DNA of 64,000 bases from Thiobacillus sp. (GCA_030692355.1 JAUYCF010000039.1:1-64000), one strand, 5' to 3'; positions 23,744-33,778 are shown, counted from the stretch's first letter. The notes: a model not told the origin generated them from the letters alone. Numbers and translations: made by a program.

Positions 23744-26722
23744 ATGTCCGAAAACCAGAAAAATCCATACAAGGACGGGAACGAAGCAGGGAATGGCGGT
23801 AAATGGGCGATGACATTGCGCATTCGCCTGCTGCTGCTTGTGCTGCTCGCCACGCTGCCGGCACTGGCGGTCATCATCGATGCGGCCATCGACCAGCATC
23901 GGCACCTGAAGGTCGATGCTCGGCAATCTGTGCTGAAGTTTGCTCGCTTCGCTGTCGGTTACCATGATTCACGGGTCGCCGAAACGCAGCGGTTGCTCAA
24001 CCTGATGGCCGAAATGCCGCAGGTGCGCGAACTTCAGACGCAGGACTGCAATACGTTGCTGGAAAAGATGCTGTTCGGGAACCTGAGCTATGCCAACCTC
24101 GGGGTCATCCGCCCCAATGGCGAGGTGGCCTGCGCCGGCGTGCGCGCCGCTGCGCCGGTCAATCTCGCCGACCGTGCCTACTTCCGGGCTGTCATGCAAA
24201 CCAGGCGCCCGAGCGTCGGCGACTACCAGATCGGCCGCTTGACGAACAAGCCGGTCCTGGTGATTGCTCAGCCCATCCCGAATGCCGGGCAGCAGGTGCA
24301 GAGCGTCGTCTATGCCGCGCTGAACCTGAACTGGCTCAAACAGTTTCTCCCGCTGTCGGAACTGCCGCCCGGCTCGGCCGTTACGGTCATCGATCGCCAT
24401 GGCGTCATCCTTGCGCGCGCCCCCGATCCGGAGGGACACTGGACCGGCGTCAACCTGGAAAAGGATGTCCCCATCGCAAGGCAATTCATCGCCAGCGGAC
24501 AGGACGAAACGGTCAAGGGCGGGCGTGGCGTGGACGGCGTGCAACGGATCTATGCCCTGGCCCGCCTGGGCCCGGCCGCCGACAGCCACGGCTACATCAT
24601 GGTCGGCATCCCCTCCGGAGAAATCAACGCCGCACGCAACGCGGAACTGCTGCCCCGCATTGCATTTTTCAGCGCCACCTTCCTCGCAACCATGCTGCTC
24701 GCTTGGTTTGGCAGCGAGGCGCTGATTCTGAAGCGTGCGCGCATCCTCACCGCGTCCACACGGCAGATGGGCCGCGGCGACTTCAGCGCGCGCGCCCGGA
24801 TCCGCGGCAACGACGAAATTGCGCACCTCGCCGCCGAATTCAACCAAATGGGCGAAACGCTGCAAAAAGGTCACCGCCAGATTCAGCGTCTCAACCGTAT
24901 TCACGCGGTACTCAGCGGCATCAATGGCGCCATTCTGCGAATTCGGGAACGCGATGCGTTGTTGCACGAAGCTTGTCAGATCGCAGTGCAACGCGGGGAA
25001 TTGCGATTTGCCTGGATCGGACTGATCGATGCCGCGACGGGCACGATGGACAAGGCCGCCTGGCATGGCGAGGGCGAGGGCTATCTGCACGACCTTTACC
25101 TGTCACCCCAGCCCGAAGCCGCGAGCGAACGCCAGCCTTGTGCCGTGGCGGTACTCGAGGGCCGTCCCGTCATCTGCAACGAGGTGAAGCGCGAGCAAGC
25201 CCATGCGCCCTGGCTCGGGCAGGCGCTTGCATACGGCTTCCGCTCGGTTGCAATCTTTCCGCTGCGCCGCGAAGGTCGCGTGATCGGGATTCTTGGTCTT
25301 TATTCCGACGAGGCGCATTTTTTCGAGGCCCCGGAAACCGATCTGTTCCTGGAACTCGCGGCCGATATTTCGCTTGGTCTCGAATACATCGACAAAGACC
25401 AGCGCATCGCACACATGCTTTACCATGATTCGCTTACCGGCCTGCCGAACCGCAAACTTTGCGAAGACCGCCTGCAGCAGGCGATTGCGCGTGCAAAACC
25501 CCACAACCGCTACGTCGGCGTGATCGTGGTCAATATCACGGGATTCCGCCGTGTGGTCGGCATTTATGGCAACCATGTTGCCGATGAAACCTTGAACATG
25601 GTCGCGAAGCACTTGCTTGGGCAGGTGCGCGAGGGCGATACGGTTGCCCGCCTCGAAGGCGATGAGTTCGCGATTGTCCTCAGCGACATGGCGTCCATGC
25701 AGGATGCCATCCGTCTCGCCCAATTCCTGGTTTTGGCAATCCCCTCCGTCGTGCATTGCGCCGAGCAGGAGATTCATCTGGCCATGCGCGGAGGGGTGGC
25801 CATTTATCCGGGCGACGGCGAGGATTCGACGAGTCTGCTTGGAAACGCAACCTTGGCCAGCGCCAGCGGGAAAGACGCCCGGCTTCATTCGGTCAACTTC
25901 TATTCGTCCGATATCCAGCAGGTTGCGATAGAACGGGAACAGCTTGAGCAAGCGCTGCGGCATGCCATTGCGGAAGGCCGCGAGCTCGAGCTGTACTACC
26001 AGCCGGTCGTGGATATCGCGTCGTACCGCATCGTAAGCCTGGAAGCGCTCACGCGCTGGAACAGTCCGGAATTCGGCGCCGTTTCGCCGGCGCGTTTTAT
26101 TCCCGTCGCCGAGGAAAGCGGCCTGATCATGCCGCTTGGGGACTGGGTATTGAGTACCGCCTGCCGGCAAATCGATGCATGGCGCCAGCTCGGGTTAGAC
26201 GAGATTCGCGTCGCCATCAACGTTTCGTTTCATCAACTGGGCGACGCCGACTTCATCGAACGGCTGTGCAATACCGTCAATGCCACTACGCCACAGGCGC
26301 AGAATCAACTCGCCATCGAACTGACGGAAAGCGAGTTGATGAACAACATCGAAATCACCATTGCCCAGCTACAAATACTAAAAGACCGGAACTTCACCAT
26401 TTACATCGACGACTTCGGCACCGGCTACTCATCCCTGAGCTACCTGCAAAGACTGCCGGTGCATGTGCTTAAAATCGACCAGAGTTTTGTCGGCATGCTG
26501 GGCAAATCCGAAAGCAGCACCGCCATCGTGCGCGCCATCATCGCGCTGGCACAAAGCCTCAAGCTCAAGACCATCGCCGAAGGGGTTGAAACGCCGGAGC
26601 AGCTTGCCCTGCTGCATCAGCACGGCTGCGACTACGCACAGGGTTACCTGTTCAGCAAACCGAAACCCGCCGCCGAGATCACCCGATTGCTCAAGCTGGA
26701 AACGCTTGCGCCGGAACTGTAG
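23744..26722 (+). CDS. Cache-HAMP-GAF-GGDEF-EAL c-di-GMP phosphodiesterase
   Basis: 992 residues from ATG 23744 (a TTG two codons earlier is possible). Transmembrane helix about 25-45, periplasmic double-Cache sensor to about 300, second helix (FFSATFLATMLLAWFG), HAMP about 325-380, GAF about 400-545, GGDEF about 560-720, EAL about 735-985. The GGDEF motif reads RLEGDEF and the upstream metal/GTP residues are lost (NITGFRRVVGIYG instead of DxDxFKxxND), so cyclase activity is unlikely. The EAL domain keeps EALTRW, ELTESELMN, DDFGTGYSSL, LKIDQSF and AEGVET, so it should hydrolyse c-di-GMP in response to a periplasmic ligand, perhaps with GTP control by the degenerate GGDEF. Confidence 0.93.
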   Translation: MSENQKNPYKDGNEAGNGGKWAMTLRIRLLLLVLLATLPALAVIIDAAIDQHRHLKVDARQSVLKFARFAVGYHDSRVAETQRLLNLMAEMPQVRELQTQDCNTLLEKMLFGNLSYANLGVIRPNGEVACAGVRAAAPVNLADRAYFRAVMQTRRPSVGDYQIGRLTNKPVLVIAQPIPNAGQQVQSVVYAALNLNWLKQFLPLSELPPGSAVTVIDRHGVILARAPDPEGHWTGVNLEKDVPIARQFIASGQDETVKGGRGVDGVQRIYALARLGPAADSHGYIMVGIPSGEINAARNAELLPRIAFFSATFLATMLLAWFGSEALILKRARILTASTRQMGRGDFSARARIRGNDEIAHLAAEFNQMGETLQKGHRQIQRLNRIHAVLSGINGAILRIRERDALLHEACQIAVQRGELRFAWIGLIDAATGTMDKAAWHGEGEGYLHDLYLSPQPEAASERQPCAVAVLEGRPVICNEVKREQAHAPWLGQALAYGFRSVAIFPLRREGRVIGILGLYSDEAHFFEAPETDLFLELAADISLGLEYIDKDQRIAHMLYHDSLTGLPNRKLCEDRLQQAIARAKPHNRYVGVIVVNITGFRRVVGIYGNHVADETLNMVAKHLLGQVREGDTVARLEGDEFAIVLSDMASMQDAIRLAQFLVLAIPSVVHCAEQEIHLAMRGGVAIYPGDGEDSTSLLGNATLASASGKDARLHSVNFYSSDIQQVAIEREQLEQALRHAIAEGRELELYYQPVVDIASYRIVSLEALTRWNSPEFGAVSPARFIPVAEESGLIMPLGDWVLSTACRQIDAWRQLGLDEIRVAINVSFHQLGDADFIERLCNTVNATTPQAQNQLAIELTESELMNNIEITIAQLQILKDRNFTIYIDDFGTGYSSLSYLQRLPVHVLKIDQSFVGMLGKSESSTAIVRAIIALAQSLKLKTIAEGVETPEQLALLHQHGCDYAQGYLFSKPKPAAEITRLLKLETLAPEL

Positions 26723-26769
26723 GCGTGACTGCTCCAAAGACCGGACTCTTCGCCTGCCGAGGCGATGTT

Positions 26770-27185
26770 CAAGAGCCCTCAGGCGCGGGTCGAAAGCAAA
26801 ATCCCTGGCGATCGCCATCGTGACTTGGGCCATCGCAGGGTGAGCCGGATTGATGAGAATGTTTCGCGCTTCCGGCATCACGGCGGACGGGACGGTCAGA
26901 CCCAGTGTCGCCATGCCCTGAATAAAGGTATCGCCGAATGCGGCCGCAGCGGGGGAACTGGGGAGCCCGGCCCAGCCGGCAGGCAAATCCACCGGGTCGG
27001 GCACCTCGTACAGGGCGGGATCATCGGGAAGCGCGATTTTGACAACGACGAGATCGGCAGGAATAAAGCGGCCGGTATGTACCAGCTTCTCCATTGCCGC
27101 AATTTCCGCCGTGAGGCCCGCATAGATCGCAGACACGCCTTCGCTCCAGGGCGTATGCGCGCTTGGCGATCCGCCACGCGAGCAT
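26770..27185 (-). pseudogene. RES-domain toxin pseudogene
   Basis: From ATG 27185 the frame starts MLAWRIAKRAYALE, the usual N terminus of RES toxins. It then jumps into another frame reading SAIYAGLTAEIAAMEKLVHT, DLPAGWAGLPSSPAAAAFGD, VPSAVMPEARNILINPAHPA and RDFAFDPRL, the C-terminal two thirds of the domain. The roughly 20-25 residues between them (the GGRWN segment with a catalytic Arg) are missing. RES toxins degrade NAD+, so this one should be inactive. No Xre-type antitoxin gene is next to it, which fits loss of the module. Confidence 0.75.
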
Positions 27186-27345
27186 CAGGCGGCCGCGCCG
27201 TAGGCGATGGCAGCCACACTCTTCCACCCCGGCGTTCGTTCCTGGCCGGGGCTGCCTTTGGGGGTAGGCCCCCGAAAACTGCCGTTGGGCCATCCAGCGA
27301 AAACGAACCCTTGGCGGACACGGTCGTTTCTGTAGAATGCGCACC

Positions 27346-27708
27346 ATGCGTCGCTTCATCGTCCTGATCATCATGCTCATCGTTCCGCTCCAGTTCGCCT
27401 GGGCGGCGGCGGCTGGGCTGCATGGGCACGCGGGGAAGGATGTGGCCACTGCGGGCTTTCATACCCATGATCATGAGCATCATGAAAGCGCTCATCCCGA
27501 TCACGACACCTCTGGCAACACGAATAATCAGGATCACAACGAGGACGGACATCATGGCCACACCCATCCCGTCTTCACCTCCATCCTGATGGAGTCCGGC
27601 GTCACGCTGGATATAGCCTTGTCCGGCGGACCGATTCTGTATCCGCCTGCGGCCTTTTTGTCGCACACCCCCCCGCTTCTCGACCGTCCCCCTCTAGCGC
27701 GCGCCTGA
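27346..27708 (+). CDS. CzcI-like histidine-rich periplasmic protein
   Basis: 120 residues from ATG 27346; an in-frame ATG at 27337 would overlap a possible -10 box (TAGAAT 27333-27338, with TTGGCG 16 nt before). Signal peptide (VLIIMLIVPLQFAWAAAAG) followed by a dense His/Asp region (HTHDHEHHESAHPDHD, HNEDGHHGHTHP) that must bind metal such as Zn, Co or Cd. Length and layout fit CzcI, the small regulator/metal buffer that precedes czcCBA. It lies 93 nt before the outer-membrane factor gene and is likely the first gene of the efflux operon. Confidence 0.7.
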   Translation: MRRFIVLIIMLIVPLQFAWAAAAGLHGHAGKDVATAGFHTHDHEHHESAHPDHDTSGNTNNQDHNEDGHHGHTHPVFTSILMESGVTLDIALSGGPILYPPAAFLSHTPPLLDRPPLARA

Positions 27709-27801
27709 ACCGGCGAGCGCTTGCTCCAACGCGGCTTTCGGCCGTGTTCTCCTGTCGCACGCCGGTGTTCTTCGTCCCCTGTTTCGATCACGAGGAAGAC
27801 C

Positions 27802-29010
27802 ATGCGATTCACGCTATCCGTATGTCTGCTCGCGCTGCCGTTGGCAGTGTGGGCACAAACCCCGCTTACCGAGGCCGAGGCGGTGCGCCTGGGCCTGGCG
27901 CGCGCCGATCTCGCCGATCTTGAGCGCGGCGCGGTGCAAGCTGCCGAGGCCGATGTCCTGGCCGCCGGCCTGTTTCCCAATCCCACCCTGAGCTATAGCC
28001 GGGATCGTGTTGACGGCTCGCCGGACACGGTCGAACAAAGCTGGATGCTCGAGCAAACCTTCGACGTCTCCGGGCGCCGTGGGCTGCATCGCGAAGCCGC
28101 CAGCCGCCGGGTGGCGGCCGTCACCGCCGGCAACGCCAGCCGGCAACTCCACATGGCCGCCGAAATCCGCCGCGGTTTCCATGACGTCCTGTTCCGGCAG
28201 GAGACCATCCGCGCGGCCGAAACCTGGGCGCAGCGCTTCGCCCGGGTCGAGGGCATGGTCGGCAAGCTGGCGCGCGCGGGCGAGGCTTCCGGTTATGACC
28301 GGCGCCGCCTTGCGCGCGAACGACAGACGGCGGAAGCCCGGCTGGCGGCCGAACGGGCCGAACTGGATCGATCCCTGGCGCGCCTGGCGGCGCTCACCGG
28401 CGCAGCCGAAGCCCCCCTTCTGAAAGGCGCGTTATTGCCTTCGCCCCCCACTCCGGTCGACACGGCATTGACCCGCCTCGATCAGCGCCCCGACCTGCAG
28501 TCGCTGTCCCGTCGTGCCGAGGCTGCTGATCTGGATGGGCGTGCTGCCAAGCGCGGCGGCATTCCGGCGGTGACCGTGGGGATCGGGCCCAAATATGCCG
28601 ATCACGGCAGCACCCAGGACCAGGGCGTGGCGCTTTCGCTTTCCGTCCCGCTGCCGGTGTTCGACCGCCAGCAGGCCGGTCAGCAGCGCGCGGCGGCAGA
28701 AGCCCTGCAGGCGCGCGCCGAATACCGCCTGGCGAAGCGCCGCGCCGAGGGCGAGCTGCGCGGTCTTTACCGCCAGGCCGAAGGCCTGCGTGCAACGGCA
28801 ATCGACTATCGCAGCCGTGCGGTGGCGGCCTCTCCCGAACTGCTGCGCATCGCGGAATCCGCCTATCAGGGCGGCGAATCCAGCCTGCTGGAATTGCTCG
28901 ACGCCTACCGCGGCACCCTGGAGACGGAAACCACCGCGCTTGAACTTGAAAAGCGGGCACGCGATGCCCGCATTGAATATGACTTGTTGACCGGGAGCGT
29001 CGACCAATGA
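27802..29010 (+). CDS. Outer-membrane factor of metal efflux (CzcC type)
   Basis: 402 residues from ATG 27802 (GAGGAAG 6 nt upstream). Signal peptide to about residue 18 (LALPLAVWAQ). Two repeats of the TolC-family coiled-coil/beta structure: FPNPTLSYSRDRVDG in the first half, PLPVFDRQQAGQQRAAAEAL and YQGGESSLLELLDAYR in the second, the latter being a hallmark of the family. It forms the trimeric channel for the adaptor and RND pump that follow. Its stop overlaps the adaptor start by 4 nt. Confidence 0.88.
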   Translation: MRFTLSVCLLALPLAVWAQTPLTEAEAVRLGLARADLADLERGAVQAAEADVLAAGLFPNPTLSYSRDRVDGSPDTVEQSWMLEQTFDVSGRRGLHREAASRRVAAVTAGNASRQLHMAAEIRRGFHDVLFRQETIRAAETWAQRFARVEGMVGKLARAGEASGYDRRRLARERQTAEARLAAERAELDRSLARLAALTGAAEAPLLKGALLPSPPTPVDTALTRLDQRPDLQSLSRRAEAADLDGRAAKRGGIPAVTVGIGPKYADHGSTQDQGVALSLSVPLPVFDRQQAGQQRAAAEALQARAEYRLAKRRAEGELRGLYRQAEGLRATAIDYRSRAVAASPELLRIAESAYQGGESSLLELLDAYRGTLETETTALELEKRARDARIEYDLLTGSVDQ

Positions 29011-30578
29011 ACAAGACCCTGATTAGATCACTTGCCGCATCCCTTTGCGCCGCCCTCTTTCTGATGGGCTGTAGCCGTGACCACGAACATGCCGAAGACG
29101 GCAGCCATCCCCCTGCGGCGGAAGCCGAGGCCGAACACGGCCACGGCGCCGGCGGCGAAAAGCTCACCCATTTCACTGACCGCACCGAGCTGTTCGTCGA
29201 GTTCCCGCAACTGGTGGTCGGCGAGAAATCGGCCTTTGCCGCGCACCTGACCACGCTGGCCGACTTCAGGGCGCTGACCGTCGGCAAAGTCACGGTCCGC
29301 CTGTCGGGCGGCGACCGGCCCGACGAGGTTTTCAGCGTGGACGGCCCCAGCCAGCCCGGCATCTTCCGCCCCGAGGCGATGCCGAAGCATGCGGGGGATC
29401 GCGATCTGACGATCGAGGTCGTCACCCCTGAATTCAGCGCGACGCACGAACTCGGCCCGTTCACGGTGTATCCCGACCGCAAGGCCGCCGAGGCCGAGCC
29501 GGCACCGCACGACGACGAAGGCATCGGCTTCACCAAGGAACAGCAGTGGAAAGTCGACTTCGCCACCGCCGAGGTGGTGGCGCGTCCGATCCGCACGGCG
29601 GTCAATGCAACCGGTATCCTGCGTGCCCGCCCGGACGGCGAGGCCCAGATCACTGCCGTGGCGGCGGGACAGGTGCAGCCCGCAGGCGCCTTCCCGCGCC
29701 TGGGCCAGCGGGTGAAAAAAGGCGAGCTGCTCGCCTATCTGGTGCCGCGCATGGGCGGCGACACCGATCTCGCCACCCTGCGCGCGGCGGCAAGCAAGGC
29801 ACGGCTTGAACACGAGCTGGCGAGCCAGGAATCGGCGCGCATGGAAAGCCTCTATCGCGACGAGGCGGTGCCGGAGAAACGGGTGCTCGCCACTCGGGCA
29901 GCCGCGGCCTCGGCGCGTGCCGAACTGAGCGCCGCGCAGCAGCGCCTGGGCCAGTATGGCGGCGCAGAAGGCGGCATCCCGGTCCGCGCGCCGGTGGCCG
30001 GGACGATCGCGGACGTGCGCGTGTCGCCCGGAGCGTTCACCCAGGAGGGGGCGCTGCTGTTCCACCTTGCCGACCGCAGCACCTTGTGGCTTGAACTGCG
30101 CGTTGCCGAATCCGACGCGGCGCGGATGGCCAGCCCGACCGGCGCCGCCTTCCGCGTGGCCGGCGATGAACGCAGCATCGAAATCGTCCCCGGCAGGAAC
30201 GGGCGGCTGATCGCCGTCGGCGGCGTGGTGGATAGCGTCACCCGCACCGTGCCGGTGGTATTCGAGTTCACCGCAGCTGACCGCCATCTGCCCATCGGCA
30301 TGGCGGTGCAGGCGCAGGTATTTGCCGGCGGCGCGCGCGACGCTGTGGCGATTCCTGCGTCGAGCGTGCTCGACGAGGGCGGGATGGCGGTGGTGTTCGT
30401 GCAGACAGGCGGCGAATCCTTCGAGCGGCGGCAGGTGCGCCTGGGCGCGCGCGAAGGCGACTGGGTGGAAGTGCTGGACGGCCTGACGCCGGGGCAGCGC
30501 GTGGTCTCGCGCGGCGCCTATCTGGTCAAGCTGGCGTCCACCGGCACCGCGCAAATCGGCCACGGCCATGCGCATTGA
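29007..30578 (+). CDS. RND periplasmic adaptor lipoprotein (CzcB/CusB type)
   Basis: 523 residues. Lipobox FLMGC (Cys22), then a His/Glu-rich linker (HEHAEDGSHPPAAEAEAEHG) that may capture metal. A beta-rich N-terminal domain of about 150 residues, absent from drug-efflux adaptors, fits heavy-metal adaptors. It is followed by barrel-sandwich (VAAGQVQPAGAFPRLGQRVK), helical hairpin (about 245-310) and beta-barrel domains (IPVRAPVAGTIADVRVSPGA). The C terminus is also His-rich (IGHGHAH). It couples the outer-membrane channel to the pump at 30594. Confidence 0.9.
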   Translation: MNKTLIRSLAASLCAALFLMGCSRDHEHAEDGSHPPAAEAEAEHGHGAGGEKLTHFTDRTELFVEFPQLVVGEKSAFAAHLTTLADFRALTVGKVTVRLSGGDRPDEVFSVDGPSQPGIFRPEAMPKHAGDRDLTIEVVTPEFSATHELGPFTVYPDRKAAEAEPAPHDDEGIGFTKEQQWKVDFATAEVVARPIRTAVNATGILRARPDGEAQITAVAAGQVQPAGAFPRLGQRVKKGELLAYLVPRMGGDTDLATLRAAASKARLEHELASQESARMESLYRDEAVPEKRVLATRAAAASARAELSAAQQRLGQYGGAEGGIPVRAPVAGTIADVRVSPGAFTQEGALLFHLADRSTLWLELRVAESDAARMASPTGAAFRVAGDERSIEIVPGRNGRLIAVGGVVDSVTRTVPVVFEFTAADRHLPIGMAVQAQVFAGGARDAVAIPASSVLDEGGMAVVFVQTGGESFERRQVRLGAREGDWVEVLDGLTPGQRVVSRGAYLVKLASTGTAQIGHGHAH

Positions 30579-30593
30579 TCGGGGACTGACATC

Positions 30594-33500
30594 ATGATCG
30601 GACACATCATCGCGTGGTCGCTGCGCAATAAACTCTTCGTCGTCATCGCAGGTGTGCTGCTGCTGGCCTGGGGCGGCTGGCAGGCCGCCAAAACGCCGGT
30701 GGACGTTTTCCCCGACCTCACCGCGCCGAGCGTGACGGTGGTCACCGAGGCGCACGGCATGGCGCCGACCGACGTGGAAGCCCTCGTCACCTTCCCCATC
30801 GAGTCGGCACTGAACGGCGCGCCGGACGTGCGCCGGGTGCGCTCATCCACCAAGATCGGCTTGTCGGTGGTGACGGTGGAATTCGAGTGGGGCACCGACC
30901 TCTATCTCGCCCGCCAGGTGGTGGCCGAACGCCTGCAGCTCGCCCGCGCTTCCCTGCCGGCGGATATCCCGGCGCCCGCCATGGCGCCGGCGGCGTCGAT
31001 CATGGGCGAGATCCTGTTCATCGCCCTGGCGTCCGACCGCCATAGCGGCATGGAGCTCAAGAACACCGCCGAGCAGGTCATCAAGCGCCGCGTGCTGGCG
31101 GTGCCCGGCGTGGCCGAAGTGCTGCCCATCGGCGGCGATACCCAGCAGTTCCAGGTGACACTCAATCCGGAGCGGCTGGCGGCGTACGGCCTGACCGTGG
31201 ACGAAGTGGCCCGCGCCCTGCGCGACGCCAACCAGAACACCTCGGCCGGCTTCATGGTCGAGGGCGGGCAGGAATACCTGATCCAGGGACTGGGGCGCAT
31301 CGAGGTGCTGGACGACATCGCCGACACCGTGGTGGCGCGCCGCGCCGGCCAGCCGGTGCTGGTGCGCCACGTCGCCGAGGTCGCCATCGGCCCCGCGCCC
31401 ACGCGCGGCGTCGGTTCGCACAACGGCAAGCCGGCGGTGGTGCTGGGCATCCAGAAGCAGCCCGGCGCCAATACGCTGGACCTGACCGATCGCCTCGATG
31501 CCACGCTGGAAGAAATCCAGGCCGGTCTGCCGGCGGGCATGAAGATCGAGCGTCACATCTTCCGCCAGGCCGACTTCATCCGCGTCTCCATCGACAACCT
31601 GAACAAGGCCTTGATCGAAGGCGCGATCCTGGTGGTGATCATCGTCTTCGCCTTCCTGCTTTCGGCGCGGGCCACGGCGATCAGCCTGGTGGCCATTCCG
31701 CTGTCGCTGGTGGCGGCGATCCTGACGATGAAGGCGCTGGGCGCGACCATCAACACCATGACGCTGGGGGGCATGGCCATCGCCCTGGGCGCATTGGTGG
31801 ACGACGCCATCATCGTGGTCGAGAACATCGTGCGCCGGCTCAGGGAGAACCGCGCCAGGCCAGCGGAACAGCAGGTCAACACGCTGCATCTGGTGTACGA
31901 GGCGACGCGCGAGATCCAGGGCTCGATCGTGTTCGCCACGCTGATCATCATCCTGGTGTTCCTGCCGCTGTTCTTCCTCTCCGGCGTCGAGGGGCGGCTG
32001 ATGGCGCCGCTGGGTCTGGCCTATGTGGTGTCGCTGGCCGCCTCGCTGGTGGTGGCGATCACGGTGACGCCGGTGCTGGCGGCGCTGCTGCTGCCGAACG
32101 CGAAGACGGTGCGCGAAAGCATCGAGCCGCGCATCATCCAACGCCTCAAGGCCGGCTACCGCCGCGTGCTGGACGCGACCGTGGTGCGCTGGAAGGCTGT
32201 TGCCGGCATCAGTGTCGCAACGCTGATTGTCGCGCTGGTCGCACTGGGCTTCGCCGGCCGCGCCTTCCTGCCGGATTTCAACGAAGGCACGCTCACGGTG
32301 GGCATGGCCACGCTGCCCGGCACCTCGCTGGAAGAGTCCGACCGCCTCGGACGCATGGTCGAGAACATCCTGCTGTCGCATCCCGAGGTAGTGGCCACCG
32401 CCCGCCGCACCGGCCGCGCCGAGGGCGATCCCCACGCCATGGATGTCTCGGCCTCGGAAATGGAGGTGACGCTGAAGATGGGCGAGCGCAGCAAGGAGGA
32501 CTTCCTCGCCGCGCTGCGCGAGGACTTCGCCAGCGTGCCCGGCACCCAGATCGTCGTCGGCCAGCCCATCTCTCACCGCATCGACCACATGCTGTCGGGC
32601 AGCCGCTCGAACATCGCGGTGAAGATCTTCGGGCCGGACCTCGACGAGTTGCGCCGGCTGACCCAGCAGGTCAAGGGCATCGCCCAGGCCGTGCCGGGCG
32701 CGGTGGATGTCACCGACGAGCAGCAGACCGACATCCCCTTTCTCACCATCCGCTTCCGCCGCGATGCGCTGGCGCAGCATGGCCTCAGCATCCGCGAGGT
32801 GTCGGAAGCGATCGAAGCGGCCTTCTCCGGCCTGCCGGTGAATCGTGTGCAGCAGGGGCAGGCGAGCTTCGATCTGGTGCTGCGCTTCGATCCGTCGACG
32901 CGGGCGAACATCGATGCGGTGCGCGCCACCCTCATCACCACCGCCGATGGCGCACGCCTGCCCTTGTCGGCGCTGGCCGACATCCGCAACGACCGCGCGC
33001 CCTACTCGATCAGCCGCGAGAACGTGCAGCGCAAGATGGTGGTGATGGCCAACGTGGCCGGGCGCGACCTGGCGAGCGTAGTCGCCGACATCCGCACGCA
33101 GGTGGCGGCGGGGGTGGAGCTGCCCGCCGGCTACCACATCGAGTACGGCGGCCAGTTCGAGAGCGCGGAAGCGGCCTCGCGCACGCTGCTGATCCTCGGC
33201 GCGGCGGTGACGGTCGGCATTTTCCTGCTGCTGTTCATCGCCTTCGGCACCGCGCGCGATGCGCTGCTGGTCATGCTCAACCTGCCGCTCGCCATGATCG
33301 GCGGGGTGATCGGTGTATTCGCCGCCGGCGGCGTGCTGTCGGTGGCGTCGATCATCGGCTTCATCACCCTGTTCGGCATCGCGACGCGAAACGGCGTGAT
33401 GATGATCTCGCACATTCATCACCTGGTGGAGCACGAGGGCGTGAAGGACGCCGCCGAAGCGGTGAAGCGCGGCGCGGAGGAAAGGCTGGTGCCGATCCTG

Positions 33501-33737
33501 ATGACCGCGCTCGCCACCGGCCTGGCCCTGGTGCCCTTGGCGTTGGCTACCGGCCAGCCGGGCAGCGAAATCCAGTCGCCGATGGCGGTGGTCATCCTGT
33601 GCGGCCTGTTGAGCTCCACCGTGCTGAACATGATCGTCGTGCCGGCCCTTTACCTGCGGTTTGGCGCGATCCGCCAACTGCTGGAAAATGACGACACACT
33701 GCATCGCCGCGCCGTTGAAGGCATCAATCCCGTTTGA
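30594..33737 (+). CDS. RND heavy-metal efflux pump (CzcA/CusA type)
   Basis: 1047 residues, the expected length, with 12 predicted membrane helices and two large periplasmic loops (after helices 1 and 7). The N terminus (MIGHIIAWSLRNKLFVVIAG) and PVDVFPDLTAPSVTVVTEAH match the HME-RND branch. Helix 4 contains GALVDDAIIVVENIVRRL. The paired Asp residues resemble the AcrB proton relay rather than the single-Asp pattern of CzcA or CusA, so the exact metal cannot be read from this motif. It lies 15 nt after the adaptor. Zn/Co/Cd is suggested by the His-rich CzcI-like protein; Cu or Ag by CopA nearby. Confidence 0.92.
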   Translation: MIGHIIAWSLRNKLFVVIAGVLLLAWGGWQAAKTPVDVFPDLTAPSVTVVTEAHGMAPTDVEALVTFPIESALNGAPDVRRVRSSTKIGLSVVTVEFEWGTDLYLARQVVAERLQLARASLPADIPAPAMAPAASIMGEILFIALASDRHSGMELKNTAEQVIKRRVLAVPGVAEVLPIGGDTQQFQVTLNPERLAAYGLTVDEVARALRDANQNTSAGFMVEGGQEYLIQGLGRIEVLDDIADTVVARRAGQPVLVRHVAEVAIGPAPTRGVGSHNGKPAVVLGIQKQPGANTLDLTDRLDATLEEIQAGLPAGMKIERHIFRQADFIRVSIDNLNKALIEGAILVVIIVFAFLLSARATAISLVAIPLSLVAAILTMKALGATINTMTLGGMAIALGALVDDAIIVVENIVRRLRENRARPAEQQVNTLHLVYEATREIQGSIVFATLIIILVFLPLFFLSGVEGRLMAPLGLAYVVSLAASLVVAITVTPVLAALLLPNAKTVRESIEPRIIQRLKAGYRRVLDATVVRWKAVAGISVATLIVALVALGFAGRAFLPDFNEGTLTVGMATLPGTSLEESDRLGRMVENILLSHPEVVATARRTGRAEGDPHAMDVSASEMEVTLKMGERSKEDFLAALREDFASVPGTQIVVGQPISHRIDHMLSGSRSNIAVKIFGPDLDELRRLTQQVKGIAQAVPGAVDVTDEQQTDIPFLTIRFRRDALAQHGLSIREVSEAIEAAFSGLPVNRVQQGQASFDLVLRFDPSTRANIDAVRATLITTADGARLPLSALADIRNDRAPYSISRENVQRKMVVMANVAGRDLASVVADIRTQVAAGVELPAGYHIEYGGQFESAEAASRTLLILGAAVTVGIFLLLFIAFGTARDALLVMLNLPLAMIGGVIGVFAAGGVLSVASIIGFITLFGIATRNGVMMISHIHHLVEHEGVKDAAEAVKRGAEERLVPILMTALATGLALVPLALATGQPGSEIQSPMAVVILCGLLSSTVLNMIVVPALYLRFGAIRQLLENDDTLHRRAVEGINPV

Positions 33738-33778
33738 GTTTCGCTATCTTGATTTTTTCGAATGAAAAGGAGTCAACC

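Noticed and set aside
30843-33704. Very long minus-strand open frame opposite the RND pump gene
   Set aside because: His/Gln/Arg-rich antisense shadow typical of GC-rich genes; the plus strand has clear RND motifs.
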